From positions 1 to 64,000 of the forward strand of contig NZ_FPIQ01000006.1 in NCBI RefSeq assembly GCF_900119085.1: a stretch of 64,000 nucleotides of DNA. The letters run 5' to 3'. Positions 1-8,650 of this stretch are shown here, in pieces; positions within the stretch are counted from its first letter, which is position 1, and each line of letters opens with the position of its first letter. The translations under genes were made by a program, and so were the position numbers. This DNA is from Nitrosovibrio sp. Nv17. GTDB taxonomy: Bacteria > Pseudomonadota > Gammaproteobacteria > Burkholderiales > Nitrosomonadaceae. The notes below the pieces were generated by a model, which did no database searches, was not told the origin of the DNA, and worked only from the letters and a program-made list of their open reading frames with translations.

Positions 1-1379
1 GTTTTCAGGATGATATGGAGGTCGAGTTTGAGGGACCAGTTCCTGAGGTAGTCGAGGTCGTGGTCGATGCGAGCCTGCATCTTGTCGAGGGTGCGGGTTT
101 CGCCGCGGTAGCCGTTGACCTGCGCCCACCCGGTGATGCCGGGCTTGACCTTGTGGCGGATCATGTAGCCCTTGATGAGGTTGCGGTAGGTCTCGTTGTG
201 GGCCACGGCATGGGGGCGGGGGCCGACGATGCTCATGCGTCCCTGGAGGACGTTGATGAACTGGGGCAACTCGTCGAGCGAGCTCTTGCGCAGGAAGGCG
301 CCGACGCGGGTGATGCGGCTGTCCTCGCGGCTGGCCTGGCGGATGGTCTCGCCGTCCTCGCACACGCGCATCGAGCGGAACTTGTAGACCAGGATCTCCT
401 CTCCGTCCAGGCCGTAGCGGCGCTGCTTGAAGATGACCGGGCCGGGGGAGTCGAGCTTCACGGCGAGGGCGACGAGCAGCAGCAGGGGGGAGATGAGGGC
501 GAGGATCAGCAGGGAGAGCACGATGTCGCTGGCGCGCTTGATGAAGCCGTTGGAGCCGGTGAAGGGGGATTCGCACACGGAGATGACCGGGGTGCCGCAG
601 ACGGTGCCGCTGCGGCCCTGGATGAGGTCGGTGACGAACATGTCGGGCACGAAGTAGATCGAGGCGGTGGTGTCCTTCAGTTCGTCGAGCACGTGCAGGA
701 TGCGCGGCTGTGAGGCCATGGGCAGGGACAGGTAGATGAACTGGATGCGCTGTGTCTTGACGAAGCCCGGCAGTTCGTGCAGCCTGCCCAGCAGCGGGCT
801 GTCCTCGGCACGGCTCAGGCGATCCGGGCTGCGGTCGTCGAAGAAGCCCGACAGGGCGATCTTGGAGTAGCGCGCCTTGTGGATGCGCCCGGCCAGGGCG
901 GCGCCCTGGTCGTTCAGGCCGACGATGATGGCGCGCTGCGGCGGCCCCTGCAGCGCCAGCAGGGTGGGGGCGGCGGCGCGCAGCACCAGGTGGGCGCCGA
1001 TCTGGCTCAAGGGCGCCAGCCACAGCCAGGCGACCAGCGCCTGGTGGGAGAACTCGTGCACGTAGCCGGTGGCGATGCCCAGCAGCAGCAGCAGCGTCAT
1101 CACCCAGAACCAGCTGTAGAGCACGTCGAACACCAGGCGCTTGAGCGAGAACTGCAGGCGCGAGGTGCCGGGAAAGGTGATCGAGAACACGATCACCGCC
1201 AGGATCAGGTAGGGGGGCTGCAGTTCGCCCTCGATGCTCACGCCGATCAGCCACAGCGACAGCGCCAGCATGGAGGGGTCGAGCATGGCCTCCACGGCGC
1301 TGAGCATGTTGTTGCCCAGCGGTTCCTCGGCGCGCGCCGAGACCCGGGAGGCGGAAAAGGCCGGGTTGGCTTCAGCCAT
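1..1379 (-). CDS. epsB: Undecaprenyl-phosphate glucose phosphotransferase, EpsB/WcaJ type (partial, 3' end outside window)
   Basis: Starts exopolysaccharide repeat-unit assembly by moving a sugar-1-phosphate onto undecaprenyl phosphate at the inner membrane. The reverse-strand frame is open from the ATG at 1379 to the window edge (about 459 codons). The N-terminal half has several hydrophobic helices and a Rossmann-like segment (RAIIVGLNDQGAALAG). The C-terminal half carries the polyprenyl glycosylphosphotransferase signatures FKQRRYGLDGEEILVYKFRS and SLDELPQFINVLQGRMSIVG followed by PRPHA. The start overlaps the epsA stop by 8 nt (ATGGCTGA), so the two are probably translationally coupled. 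In PEP-CTERM betaproteobacteria this gene opens the exosortase-associated EPS cluster, which would continue beyond the left edge. Confidence 0.93.
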   Translation of the reverse strand, partial: MAEANPAFSASRVSARAEEPLGNNMLSAVEAMLDPSMLALSLWLIGVSIEGELQPPYLILAVIVFSITFPGTSRLQFSLKRLVFDVLYSWFWVMTLLLLLGIATGYVHEFSHQALVAWLWLAPLSQIGAHLVLRAAAPTLLALQGPPQRAIIVGLNDQGAALAGRIHKARYSKIALSGFFDDRSPDRLSRAEDSPLLGRLHELPGFVKTQRIQFIYLSLPMASQPRILHVLDELKDTTASIYFVPDMFVTDLIQGRSGTVCGTPVISVCESPFTGSNGFIKRASDIVLSLLILALISPLLLLVALAVKLDSPGPVIFKQRRYGLDGEEILVYKFRSMRVCEDGETIRQASREDSRITRVGAFLRKSSLDELPQFINVLQGRMSIVGPRPHAVAHNETYRNLIKGYMIRHKVKPGITGWAQVNGYRGETRTLDKMQARIDHDLDYLRNWSLKLDLHIILK

Positions 1380-2151
1380 GGCTCAGGCTGCGCTCGATCT
1401 TGGATACGGCCTGCATCCGGTTGTAGACGTCCAGTTTCTTGAAGATGCGCTGCATGTGGTTTTTCACCGTGAAGGCGCTGATGGAGAGGATGCTGCCGAT
1501 CTCCGCATTGGTCTTGCCCAGCTTGACCCAGTCCATGATCTCGCTTTCGCGCTCGCTCAGTCCGTGGTGCTCGGTCTCCTGCGCGCCTTCCGGCAGATAG
1601 GTGCGCTGCGGCAGGGGCGCCACGCCGCGCAGGGCGGTGTCGAGGTAGGGCAGCAGGATCTCCATGGCGGCAAGCGTGCCGCCATCGAGCGTGTCGCGCG
1701 AACTGAAGATCACGTACAGGCAGTCGTGGCGCCCGCGACGGTCGCTGATGCCGTGCAGCAGCGCACTGCGCATCCCACGCAGCGCCTTGCCAAGAGAACA
1801 CTGCAGCCGCCAGCCTTCGAACAGGATGCCCGAGGCGCCTATGTCCAGCACATACGGGGTTTTTCCGCCCTCCGCCCAGCGCCTGTGGAAATCCCCCAGC
1901 AGCGGGGAGAACCGCGCCGGGCTGGAGTGGTCGGTCCTGACGCCGGGCAGCGCGGAGATGACGTCATGCTGAATGACGCTGGAGTTGAAATTGCCCCAGA
2001 CGGCGAGCATGATCTCGTGCGGCAGGTAGTGCTGCATTTCGCCCTGCAGCCACTTCAGCAGGTCGAAGTGGCTGCGTACTGCGATACCTTCCTGGATGAT
2101 GCGCGCGTAGCGCTTGAGGTGGTCGGCGGGAAGAGAGGAGAAGGAGTTCAT
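1372..2151 (-). CDS. epsA: LuxR-type regulator of exosortase-associated exopolysaccharide operon, EpsA family
   Basis: A 259-residue DNA-binding regulator. The C-terminus is a typical LuxR helix-turn-helix (LSERESEIMDWVKLGKTNAE, then IGSILSISAFTVKNHMQRIF). The N-terminal two thirds match the EpsA layout known from EPS clusters of Methylobacillus and relatives, a sensor-like region of unknown ligand. I chose the ATG at 2151 because AGGAG lies 11 nt upstream; an in-frame start at 2214 adds a low-complexity leader. It directly precedes and overlaps epsB. By family knowledge it controls exopolysaccharide production; the signal is unknown. Confidence 0.88.
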   Translation of the reverse strand: MNSFSSLPADHLKRYARIIQEGIAVRSHFDLLKWLQGEMQHYLPHEIMLAVWGNFNSSVIQHDVISALPGVRTDHSSPARFSPLLGDFHRRWAEGGKTPYVLDIGASGILFEGWRLQCSLGKALRGMRSALLHGISDRRGRHDCLYVIFSSRDTLDGGTLAAMEILLPYLDTALRGVAPLPQRTYLPEGAQETEHHGLSERESEIMDWVKLGKTNAEIGSILSISAFTVKNHMQRIFKKLDVYNRMQAVSKIERSLSHG

Positions 2152-2981
2152 GTTCGACGATGCTCCTGGTTGATTGCGGCAGAGGGGGCAGGCTGCTAGA
2201 TTACCCTGCGACATGGAATCGGTATTGATTTATTAGTCATGTTCAAATCATGAATTGGAATGTCGTCACTCATGATTCTGTTTTCCGTCAGACGAAACGT
2301 CTTGTTTCTACCGATGCGAATCCATCCCGCACGCCGATCCCGCACCGCATAGTGTGATCGAAAAGGCATGGCTGTGGAATGCGGCATGTTGTCGCAGTGA
2401 AGCGTACAAAAAAAAGATGACGATCTGATTACGCACCGATCAAGATTGCGTGACATGGCGATCCGGGGGTGCCCTGGGGCCGGAAATGATCAGGGTTCCG
2501 GCGGTGAACGATGAAGTCCGCCCGACCGCTTCCGAAGGCGGCTGTTCAGGTCGTGCGTCCCGTTTCACACGCTCGCTTTGTTCGGTTTGTTTATTCCTTA
2601 TAAAAAAACTTGCATTTCTACAATTCTTAATTATAATAATAATCGTTATCATTATTGATTGCAAGAATTCTTGCCTCGTGATGATAATGCGTGGGATTTC
2701 CCGTCTTGTCAGGGCTGGGGATCGTTACGCGGATCGGGACGTTTTTCGAAGGGAAGCCCCCTCCCGTGGACAGATGTCCCGATCGCAAGACCCGTGTATC
2801 AGTGTAGGCTTATCCGTTGCCGTTGGGTTCTCCTACCCAATGGCCTTTCAGCCAGCCAGGCCCCTCGGGGCAAGCCAGCCAATTCTTTTTTCCCCATCGC
2901 GGTTTTTTTTCGCTGTCCGGCACCTCTCCCGCGGCCGTGTGCGCACCCCCGTATGCCCCGTGCATCCGCTGGAGGGCATCG
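2152..2981. other. Long non-coding interval with an AT-rich core
   Basis: About 830 bp between the 5' end of epsA and the 3' end of the lysR-type gene. No ORF here has coding character. The section around 2590-2660 is strikingly AT-rich against the GC-rich background and contains the promoter/Fur-box structure listed separately. T-runs occur near 2885 and 2905, but no strong terminator stem precedes them. Confidence 0.6.
2610..2650 (+). promoter_or_regulatory. Candidate sigma-70 promoter overlapped by a Fur box
   Basis: TTGCAT (2610-2615) and TATAAT (2632-2637) are separated by 16 bp. The 19-bp segment 2632-2650 matches the Fur consensus GATAATGATAATCATTATC at 16 of 19 positions (mismatches at 1, 7 and 14). 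Fur bound there would cover the -10 element. No protein gene lies downstream in the same direction, so the target is unclear. Confidence 0.5.
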
Positions 2982-3944
2982 TCAGGCGCGTTGCACGCCC
3001 TGCTCCGGGGACGGCGCCGCCCCCGTGTCGAGCAGCCGTTCCCAGGGCGGGGCATCGGCAAACTGCGCCAGCAGGTGGTCGATGACGGCGCGCACCTTCC
3101 CCGGCAGGTACCGGTTCTGCGGGTAGAGGGCATAGATCGTGTCCGGAAGCGGGCGCACGCCCGGCAGGGCATCGACCAGCCGCCCGTCCCGCAGGGCCCT
3201 GGCGATGATGAAGACCGGCAGGATGGAGATACCCAGCCCCGCGATGGCGGCGTCGCGCATCGACTCGCCGTTGTTGGCGACGATGCGGCTGCGTATCGCC
3301 AGCGAACGGGATGGGCCGCCGGCTTTTTCCGGTTCGAAGCGCCATATCCGTCCCGGCGACACATTGGTGTAGCCGATGCATGCGTGACCGGCAAGATCCT
3401 CGATGGTCGCGGGCAATCCCGCGCGCCGCGCGTACGCGGGGCTGCAGCAGACCATGCGGCGGCTGGTCGCAAGCTTGCGGGCCGCCAGGGAAGAATCCTG
3501 CAGCCGCCCGATGCGGATTGCCAGGTCATAGCCCGTACTCAGGTCGGCGAGCCGGTCGTCCAGTTCCAGTGCGAGCTGCAGTTGCGGATGGCGTTCAATG
3601 AAGGAGAACAGCGCAGGTCCCAGGTAGTGGGTGCCGAAGGTCATGGGGGCTGCGACCCGCAGCGATCCGCAGAGCCCGCCGTCCTGGCCGGCGATCTCTT
3701 CCGCCGCCTGATCGAGCTGCCGCATGGCCGCGCGCGCGTGCCGGGAGAAGGCAATGCCCGTTTCCGTGGGAACCGCTCCCCGGGTGGAGCGCTGCAGCAG
3801 CCGGGTCTTCAAGGCGGCCTCGAGATCGGCGATACGCTGGCTGATGACGGACTTCGACAATCCCATCTGCCTGGCGGCCGCGCTGATGCTGCCGGTTTCC
3901 ATGACCTGCAGGAAAGTGAGAATGTCGTCGAGCCGGTACTTCAT
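2982..3944 (-). CDS. LysR-family transcriptional regulator
   Basis: A 320-residue regulator of normal LysR length. The N-terminus is the winged helix (ILTFLQVMETGSISAAARQM, then GLSKSVISQRIADLEAAL), followed by a substrate-binding domain. The ATG at 3944 matches the usual family N-terminus (MKYRLDDI); upstream in-frame ATGs would add an unusual leader. It is divergent from the pirin operon starting at 4147, the usual place for a LysR regulator of its neighbour. The pirin/dioxygenase/hydrolase operon is therefore its likely target (inference); the inducer cannot be read from sequence. Confidence 0.9.
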   Translation of the reverse strand: MKYRLDDILTFLQVMETGSISAAARQMGLSKSVISQRIADLEAALKTRLLQRSTRGAVPTETGIAFSRHARAAMRQLDQAAEEIAGQDGGLCGSLRVAAPMTFGTHYLGPALFSFIERHPQLQLALELDDRLADLSTGYDLAIRIGRLQDSSLAARKLATSRRMVCCSPAYARRAGLPATIEDLAGHACIGYTNVSPGRIWRFEPEKAGGPSRSLAIRSRIVANNGESMRDAAIAGLGISILPVFIIARALRDGRLVDALPGVRPLPDTIYALYPQNRYLPGKVRAVIDHLLAQFADAPPWERLLDTGAAPSPEQGVQRA

Positions 3945-4146
3945 GTTCTTCAGCCTCCCCTGCCCGGGCACCGGATCGGGTTCGTCGTTCGGTCCCTCCG
4001 AACGTGGTTTTCGGGAAAGGGCCGGTTCCAGGACCGGCTGGAAGAGGATATGCTTTCCCCAACGCTCCCGCAACGGAAGTATACGGCGGTCCGGGCGCAT
4101 GGACAGGCCTACCGGGAACATATTCCGGACATGAAGGAGGTGCATC

Positions 4147-5058
4147 ATGGACATCATCGAAGTAACGGCAGTCAAGAAATTGCGGCACATCCAGCGCAGC
4201 AGGGGACAGCACTGGGTCGGCGACGGTTTCCCCGTGCGCACCCTGTTCGGGTACTCGAGCCTGGGAGCGGAGCTCAGCCCCTTCCTGCTGTTCGACTACG
4301 CGGGGCCGATGGTGTTTCCCCCCACCGACAAGCGCCTGGGCGTGGGCGAACACCCCCATCGCGGGTTCGAGACGGTGACCATCGTCTATAGCGGGGAGGT
4401 GGAACATCGCGACAGCTCCGGGGGTGGGGGCGGGATCGGTCCGGGTGACGTGCAGTGGATGACCGCGGCCTCGGGCCTGGTTCACGAGGAGATGCACAGC
4501 CGCGGTTTCGCGAAACGCGGCGGCATGTTCGAGATGGTGCAGCTGTGGGTCAACCTGCCCGCGAAGGACAAGATGTCGCTCCCGCGCTACCAGAACATCA
4601 TGAACCGCCAGATTCCCGTGGTGGATCTGCCGGGCGGGCAGGGTGTCGCACGCGTGATCGCCGGCACGTTCGGCGAAGTGGCGGGGCCGGCCCGAACCTT
4701 CACGCCGATCAACGTATGGGATTTGCGCCTGACGGGCGGGCGCGAGATCCGGCTTCCCGTCCCGGACGGGCACACCACCCTGCTGGCGGTGCTCAAGGGC
4801 TCGGTGCGCCTCGAAGGAGAGCACGGCTTGGAGACGCTGGAATCGGCGGAAGTCGGCCTGTTCCACCGCGAAGGCGATCATGTGCGCCTGGAGGGCTCCC
4901 GGGATGCAACGGTCATGCTGCTGAGCGGCGCGCCGATCGACGAGCCCATCGTCGGCAGCGGGCCCTTCGTCATGAACAGCGCCGAGGAGATACGCCAGGC
5001 GATCATGGACTACCAGCGCGGCAGGATGGGACGTATCCCGATTGCGGAAGAGGCCTGA
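4147..5058 (+). CDS. Pirin family protein
   Basis: A 303-residue bicupin. The N-terminal cupin has the metal-binding pirin pattern (GEHPHRGFETVTIVYSGEVE, later GLVHEEMHS), and the C-terminal cupin is less conserved. Pirins bind iron through these histidines and some have quercetinase or redox-sensing activity; which applies here is unknown. The start follows AAGGAGG. The stop overlaps the start of the downstream dioxygenase by one base (TGATG). Pirin next to a DODA-type dioxygenase and a YcaC-like hydrolase is a recurring proteobacterial context, consistent with handling quinones or aromatic electrophiles (inference). Confidence 0.92.
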   Translation: MDIIEVTAVKKLRHIQRSRGQHWVGDGFPVRTLFGYSSLGAELSPFLLFDYAGPMVFPPTDKRLGVGEHPHRGFETVTIVYSGEVEHRDSSGGGGGIGPGDVQWMTAASGLVHEEMHSRGFAKRGGMFEMVQLWVNLPAKDKMSLPRYQNIMNRQIPVVDLPGGQGVARVIAGTFGEVAGPARTFTPINVWDLRLTGGREIRLPVPDGHTTLLAVLKGSVRLEGEHGLETLESAEVGLFHREGDHVRLEGSRDATVMLLSGAPIDEPIVGSGPFVMNSAEEIRQAIMDYQRGRMGRIPIAEEA

Positions 5059-5831
5059 TGCCTGCGCTTTTTCTCTCGCATGGCTCTCCCATGCTTGCGC
5101 TGGAGGACGAGCCGACGACGGCGTTCCTGCGCAGCCTGCCGGAAAGGTTGCCGCGGCCGGATGCCATCGTCGTCGCTTCGGCGCACTGGGAGACCGGCGA
5201 GGCGGTGGTCGGCGGGGCGGCCCATCCGGAAACCCTGCACGATTTTCATGGTTTTCCGGAAGCGCTGTACGCGCTGCGCTATCCTGCGCCGGGCCAGCCG
5301 CGACTCGCCGCCCGCATGCGGGATCTGCTGGTGCGGGCAGGATTCGCAACCACCGTCGATCCGGTGCGCGGCCTCGACCATGGCGCATGGAATCCGCTGT
5401 TGCTGATGTATCCCGAGGCGGACATCCCCGTCGTTCAGCTGTCGGTGCAGCCATGCCGCGATGCGGACTGGCACTACAGACTGGGCCGGGCGCTCGCGCC
5501 GCTGGGCAGGGACAACATCCTGCTGATCGGTTCCGGAAACCTGACGCACAACCTGCGCGAGGCCTTCGACGGACGCCATGCACATGCGCCCGACTGGGTA
5601 GTCGGGTTTGCGGAATGGGTAGCCGGGAAGACGGAGGCCCGCGACATCGATGCCTTGCTGGAGTGGCAGGCGCGGGCACCGGATGCCCGGCGCAATCACC
5701 CCACCACGGAGCATTTCGTGCCGTTCCTGGTTGCGCTCGGCGCCGCGGGAGCGTATCGACGGGTGGAGCGGCTCAACCGCGAGTTCCAGATGGGCGTGCT
5801 GGCGATGGACGCCTACGTTTTCAGCGAGTAG
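5058..5831 (+). CDS. ygiD: DODA-type extradiol ring-opening dioxygenase (4,5-DOPA dioxygenase family)
   Basis: A 257-residue enzyme of the class III extradiol family that includes E. coli YgiD and plant DOPA dioxygenase. Candidate metal-ligand and active-site histidines lie in FLSHGSPML near the N-terminus, VVASAHWET, GLDHGAWNPLLLM and GSGNLTHNLREAF. It opens catechol-type rings using a metal at the His ligands; the physiological substrate is not evident. The ATG at 5058 overlaps the pirin stop, so the frame starts inside a much longer open frame whose upstream part is the shadow of pirin. It is the second gene of the operon. Confidence 0.88.
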   Translation: MPALFLSHGSPMLALEDEPTTAFLRSLPERLPRPDAIVVASAHWETGEAVVGGAAHPETLHDFHGFPEALYALRYPAPGQPRLAARMRDLLVRAGFATTVDPVRGLDHGAWNPLLLMYPEADIPVVQLSVQPCRDADWHYRLGRALAPLGRDNILLIGSGNLTHNLREAFDGRHAHAPDWVVGFAEWVAGKTEARDIDALLEWQARAPDARRNHPTTEHFVPFLVALGAAGAYRRVERLNREFQMGVLAMDAYVFSE

Positions 5832-5901
5832 CAGGCAGGACACACCGGGGGCCGATCCCGTTCTCGGATACCGATTCGACAACAACTGCAAGGAGCATGC
5901 G

Positions 5902-6540
5902 ATGAGCAAGACATTTACCTACAACCGGCTTTCCAGGGATGACGCCGTCCTGCTGCTGGTGGATCACCAGGCGGGCCTGATTTCGCTGGTGCAGGACTTC
6001 TCGCCCAACGAATTCAAGAACAACGTGCTGGCCCTCGCGGCATGTGGCCGCTACTTCAAGCTGCCGACCATCCTGACGACGAGCTTCGAGGAGGGGCCCA
6101 ACGGCCCGTTGGTGCCGGAACTGAAGGAGATGTTCCCGGATTCGCCCTACGTGGCACGGCCGGGCAACATCAATGCCTGGGACAACGAGGATTTCGTCAA
6201 CGCGATCCGGGCCACCGGCCGCAGTCAACTCATCATCGCCGGCGTGGTGACGGAGGTCTGCGTGGCCTTTCCGGCGCTGTCCGCCATCGAAGCGGGGTAC
6301 GAGGTATTCGTGGTGACCGACGCCTCCGGAACCTTCAACGAGGTCACGCGCAATGCCGCCTGGCTGCGGATGCAGGCAGCCGGCGTGCAGATCATGAGCT
6401 GGTTCGGCGTGGCCTGCGAACTGCACCGCGACTGGCGCAACGACATCGAGGGCCTGGGTGCGCTGTTCTCCCGCCATCTTCCCAACTACCGCAACCTGAT
6501 GACGAGCTACTTCACCCTCGTCGGGAAACAGGGCGGGTAG
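5902..6540 (+). CDS. ycaC: Isochorismatase-family hydrolase, YcaC-like
   Basis: A 212-residue cysteine hydrolase. The Asp of the nucleophile network is D21 (LLLVDHQAGLI) and the catalytic Cys is C120 in IIAGVVTEVCVAFPALSAIE. ARPGNINAWDNEDF and VTDASGTFNE are YcaC hallmarks. YcaC proteins form octameric rings and have no firmly assigned substrate. The start has AAGGAG 6 nt upstream. It is the third gene of the operon, 70 bp after the dioxygenase. Confidence 0.9.
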   Translation: MSKTFTYNRLSRDDAVLLLVDHQAGLISLVQDFSPNEFKNNVLALAACGRYFKLPTILTTSFEEGPNGPLVPELKEMFPDSPYVARPGNINAWDNEDFVNAIRATGRSQLIIAGVVTEVCVAFPALSAIEAGYEVFVVTDASGTFNEVTRNAAWLRMQAAGVQIMSWFGVACELHRDWRNDIEGLGALFSRHLPNYRNLMTSYFTLVGKQGG

Positions 6541-6598
6541 CACGCGTGGCAACCGGCTGCGGATCGATCGCCGGGCATCGGCCGGGGAGAGGCGCACC

Positions 6599-7219
6599 AT
6601 GAACCGGAAGACACTCTGGTACGTCGCCGATCCCATGTGCTCATGGTGCTGGGGGTTCTCGCCCGTGGTGGAGGCGATCCGGCGCGAGTACCGGGATCGG
6701 CTGGGGATGGAACTGCTGCTGGGCGGCCTGCGGCCGGGCACCCGGCATGCCCTGCCCGCGGCGCAGCGCGAGGAGATCCTGCATCACTGGCATGCGGTAC
6801 GACAGGCGACGGGGCAGCCCTTCCAGTTCGAAGGCGCCCTGCCGCCGGGATTCATCTACGATACCGAGCCTGCCAGCCGCGCCGTGGTGGCTGCCTCCCT
6901 GCTGCATCCCGGCGAGGTGTTCGCGTTCTTCAGGAGCGTGCAGTCCGCCTTCTATGCAGCGCAGCGGAACGTGACCGATCCGGCGGTGCTGATGCAACTG
7001 GCCGAGGAAGTGGGGCTGGATGCGCAGCATTTTTCCCGGCTGCTCGACTCCGATACGGCCAGGGATCTGACCCAGGATCATTTCCAGAGAGCGCGCCAGT
7101 GGGGCATCCAGAGCTTTCCCACGCTGGTGGCCCAGGATGGATCGGATCATGCCGTACTGGCCAGGGGATATCTTTCGTTCGAGGCGTTGCGTCCGGCGCT
7201 GGACGCATGGCTGGCGTAG
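6599..7219 (+). CDS. DsbA-family oxidoreductase-like protein (cytoplasmic, FrnE/HCCA-isomerase type)
   Basis: A 206-residue thioredoxin-fold protein with an inserted helical domain. The active-site CxxC is C14-S-W-C17 (ADPMCSWCWGF) and the cis-proline loop is SFPTLV near residue 180. No signal peptide is present, so it should act in the cytoplasm, unlike classical DsbA. It ends the pirin operon, 58 bp after the ycaC-like gene, with GGGGAGAGG upstream. Members of this branch act as disulfide isomerases or glutathione-dependent isomerases; the choice is open. Confidence 0.85.
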   Translation: MNRKTLWYVADPMCSWCWGFSPVVEAIRREYRDRLGMELLLGGLRPGTRHALPAAQREEILHHWHAVRQATGQPFQFEGALPPGFIYDTEPASRAVVAASLLHPGEVFAFFRSVQSAFYAAQRNVTDPAVLMQLAEEVGLDAQHFSRLLDSDTARDLTQDHFQRARQWGIQSFPTLVAQDGSDHAVLARGYLSFEALRPALDAWLA

Positions 7220-7299
7220 GACCTTGCCTGCTAGCGAAACGCTGATTTAAGTCTGGCGCTGTAGAATATTCGAATTATCTGATGCTGTGCGATACTCCG

Positions 7300-7575
7300 A
7301 TGAAACGCCAGAGCAGTTTTGCCGATATGGAATATCCGGCGCGTTGCAAGCTGACGCGCCGGGAGAAATTTCTGACCGATCTTGACCGGCTGGTTCCGTG
7401 GACGGAGCTGATGCACTGATCGAGCCGTACTACTACCGTGGCGCGCGTGGCCGCCCGCCGCTGGGACTGGAGTTGATGCTTCGCATGTACCTGTGCCAGA
7501 ACTGCCTGGGCCTGTCGGATGAAGGAATCGAGGACGCGATTGTCGACCGCATTGCGGTGCGCCGTTCAATGGATG
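7300..7575 (+). pseudogene. IS5-family transposase relic (frameshifted and truncated)
   Basis: Starting at the ATG at 7300 the frame reads MKRQSSFADMEYPARCKLTR and continues to WTELM before a stop. The adjacent frame continues ALIEPYYYRGARGRPPLGLE and LMLRMYLCQNCLGLSDEGIE. Together these are the N-terminal part of an IS5-type transposase, with a one-base deletion near 7411. Homology ends after IAVRRSM, so the DDE catalytic domain is absent. It marks the left edge of the defence island and cannot transpose on its own. Confidence 0.85.
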
Positions 7576-7639
7576 AAAGATCCATCATGATGCGTCCATT
7601 TCATGTCGATGCTGTCCAGGGTGCCCGCTTGTCCAAGGC

Positions 7640-8650
7640 TCATATCGAGTTTGCCTTCTCTTGAATGGTTTGGCATTGTCGAAGGAGGGTGTCAAAGGAT
7701 TCGACCTCGTCGAGGAACAAGCCATCGTCGACCATATGCTGATAGTCGGCTGCCAACTTGGCTAAGGCGCTATTGCTGGGAACGAGGCGAAGATTGCCCG
7801 AGACAGCGGCGTGGTAGTCGATCGGTTCACCATTCGGATGTTTCTCTGCGAAGAAGATACTCTTGTGATTGGCTACCGCCTTCGCCAGTGTCTTGTCCGC
7901 CATCGCCGCGTCGGTGAAGCCGGCGTCGTCCAATCGGGTGATATCATGCCAGTGACGTGCGAACCGGTTGCCACCGCGGAAGGCACCCTGCACGCAGAAG
8001 ACATGGATCGCCGTGGCTTTTTCCCAGAAGGTTCGCTCGGCACGCATTACTTGCGCCGACGCCTCAGGGAGCTCCACCCCTGACAGATGCGGAGTGGCAT
8101 CGCAGTGAACGGAGCGCAGTTCCCACGGCTCCCCAGTAGACCGAGCGCCAAATTCGAGCATGACTACCGATGGGACATAGCCCGTTCCAGAAGTCAGTGG
8201 GGTGTAGTCGATGAGCACTCTGTCGCCTTCAGTCCTGACCTGGGTGGGCAAGCCATGCCGCTCAACGTCATTCTGGAGCCGCGGGCTAACTTCGGTGCCT
8301 ATCCATTCAACCAGGCGGGAGCGGATCTCCTTGCTCCATTTTTTTTCCTGGCTCCTGCTGGCTGGGAGCGGAGTATCTGCATCGCCGATCAGATCGGCAG
8401 CAATGGTACGGATATCATAGGTGAGATCCACATCTTCTGAGAAACGCTGAATGATGCCATAGGCTTTCGACAGGGATGTGCCACCCTTGAAGACGAGATG
8501 GGGCGCATAGGGGGCGGAGAAGAGATGCTGTAGGGACCACACCACCCAAATGTCTTTTTCCAGCAGGTGGGGAGGGCGCCCGGACGCGTTGGCGGCCTGA
8601 ACAAGGGCCTCCAGGCGTTCGCCGGCAGAGAGCTCGAAGAACTCAACCAT
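7640..8650 (-). CDS. abiEii: Type IV toxin-antitoxin toxin, AbiEii nucleotidyltransferase
   Basis: A 335-residue nucleotidyltransferase-like toxin. The DNA polymerase beta-type motifs are HLVFKGGTSLSKAYGIIQRF (GGTS motif) followed by SEDVDLTYDI, and the later FWEKATAIHVF is typical of AbiEii/AbiGii. By family knowledge, AbiEii toxins use NTP to modify tRNA and stall growth, giving bacteriostasis or phage abortive infection. The ATG at 8650 overlaps the antitoxin stop by 8 nt; an in-frame ATG 15 nt upstream is possible. The full length and intact motifs suggest it is functional. Confidence 0.92.
   Translation of the reverse strand: MVEFFELSAGERLEALVQAANASGRPPHLLEKDIWVVWSLQHLFSAPYAPHLVFKGGTSLSKAYGIIQRFSEDVDLTYDIRTIAADLIGDADTPLPASRSQEKKWSKEIRSRLVEWIGTEVSPRLQNDVERHGLPTQVRTEGDRVLIDYTPLTSGTGYVPSVVMLEFGARSTGEPWELRSVHCDATPHLSGVELPEASAQVMRAERTFWEKATAIHVFCVQGAFRGGNRFARHWHDITRLDDAGFTDAAMADKTLAKAVANHKSIFFAEKHPNGEPIDYHAAVSGNLRLVPSNSALAKLAADYQHMVDDGLFLDEVESFDTLLRQCQTIQEKANSI

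Noticed and set aside
15-1442. Long open frames on the + strand at the left edge
   Set aside because: They are shadows of the epsB reading frame on the minus strand, which carries clear glycosyltransferase motifs; the plus-strand translations are low-complexity.
2840-2900. Terminator for a Fur-controlled small RNA
   Set aside because: The GGCCCCTCGGGGC stem would have a loop too short or only four pairs; the T-run follows at a distance.
2450-3085. A 211-codon rightward frame downstream of the Fur box
   Set aside because: It has an isoleucine-only stretch from AT repeats, no ribosome-binding site and no coding character, and it overlaps the lysR 3' end.
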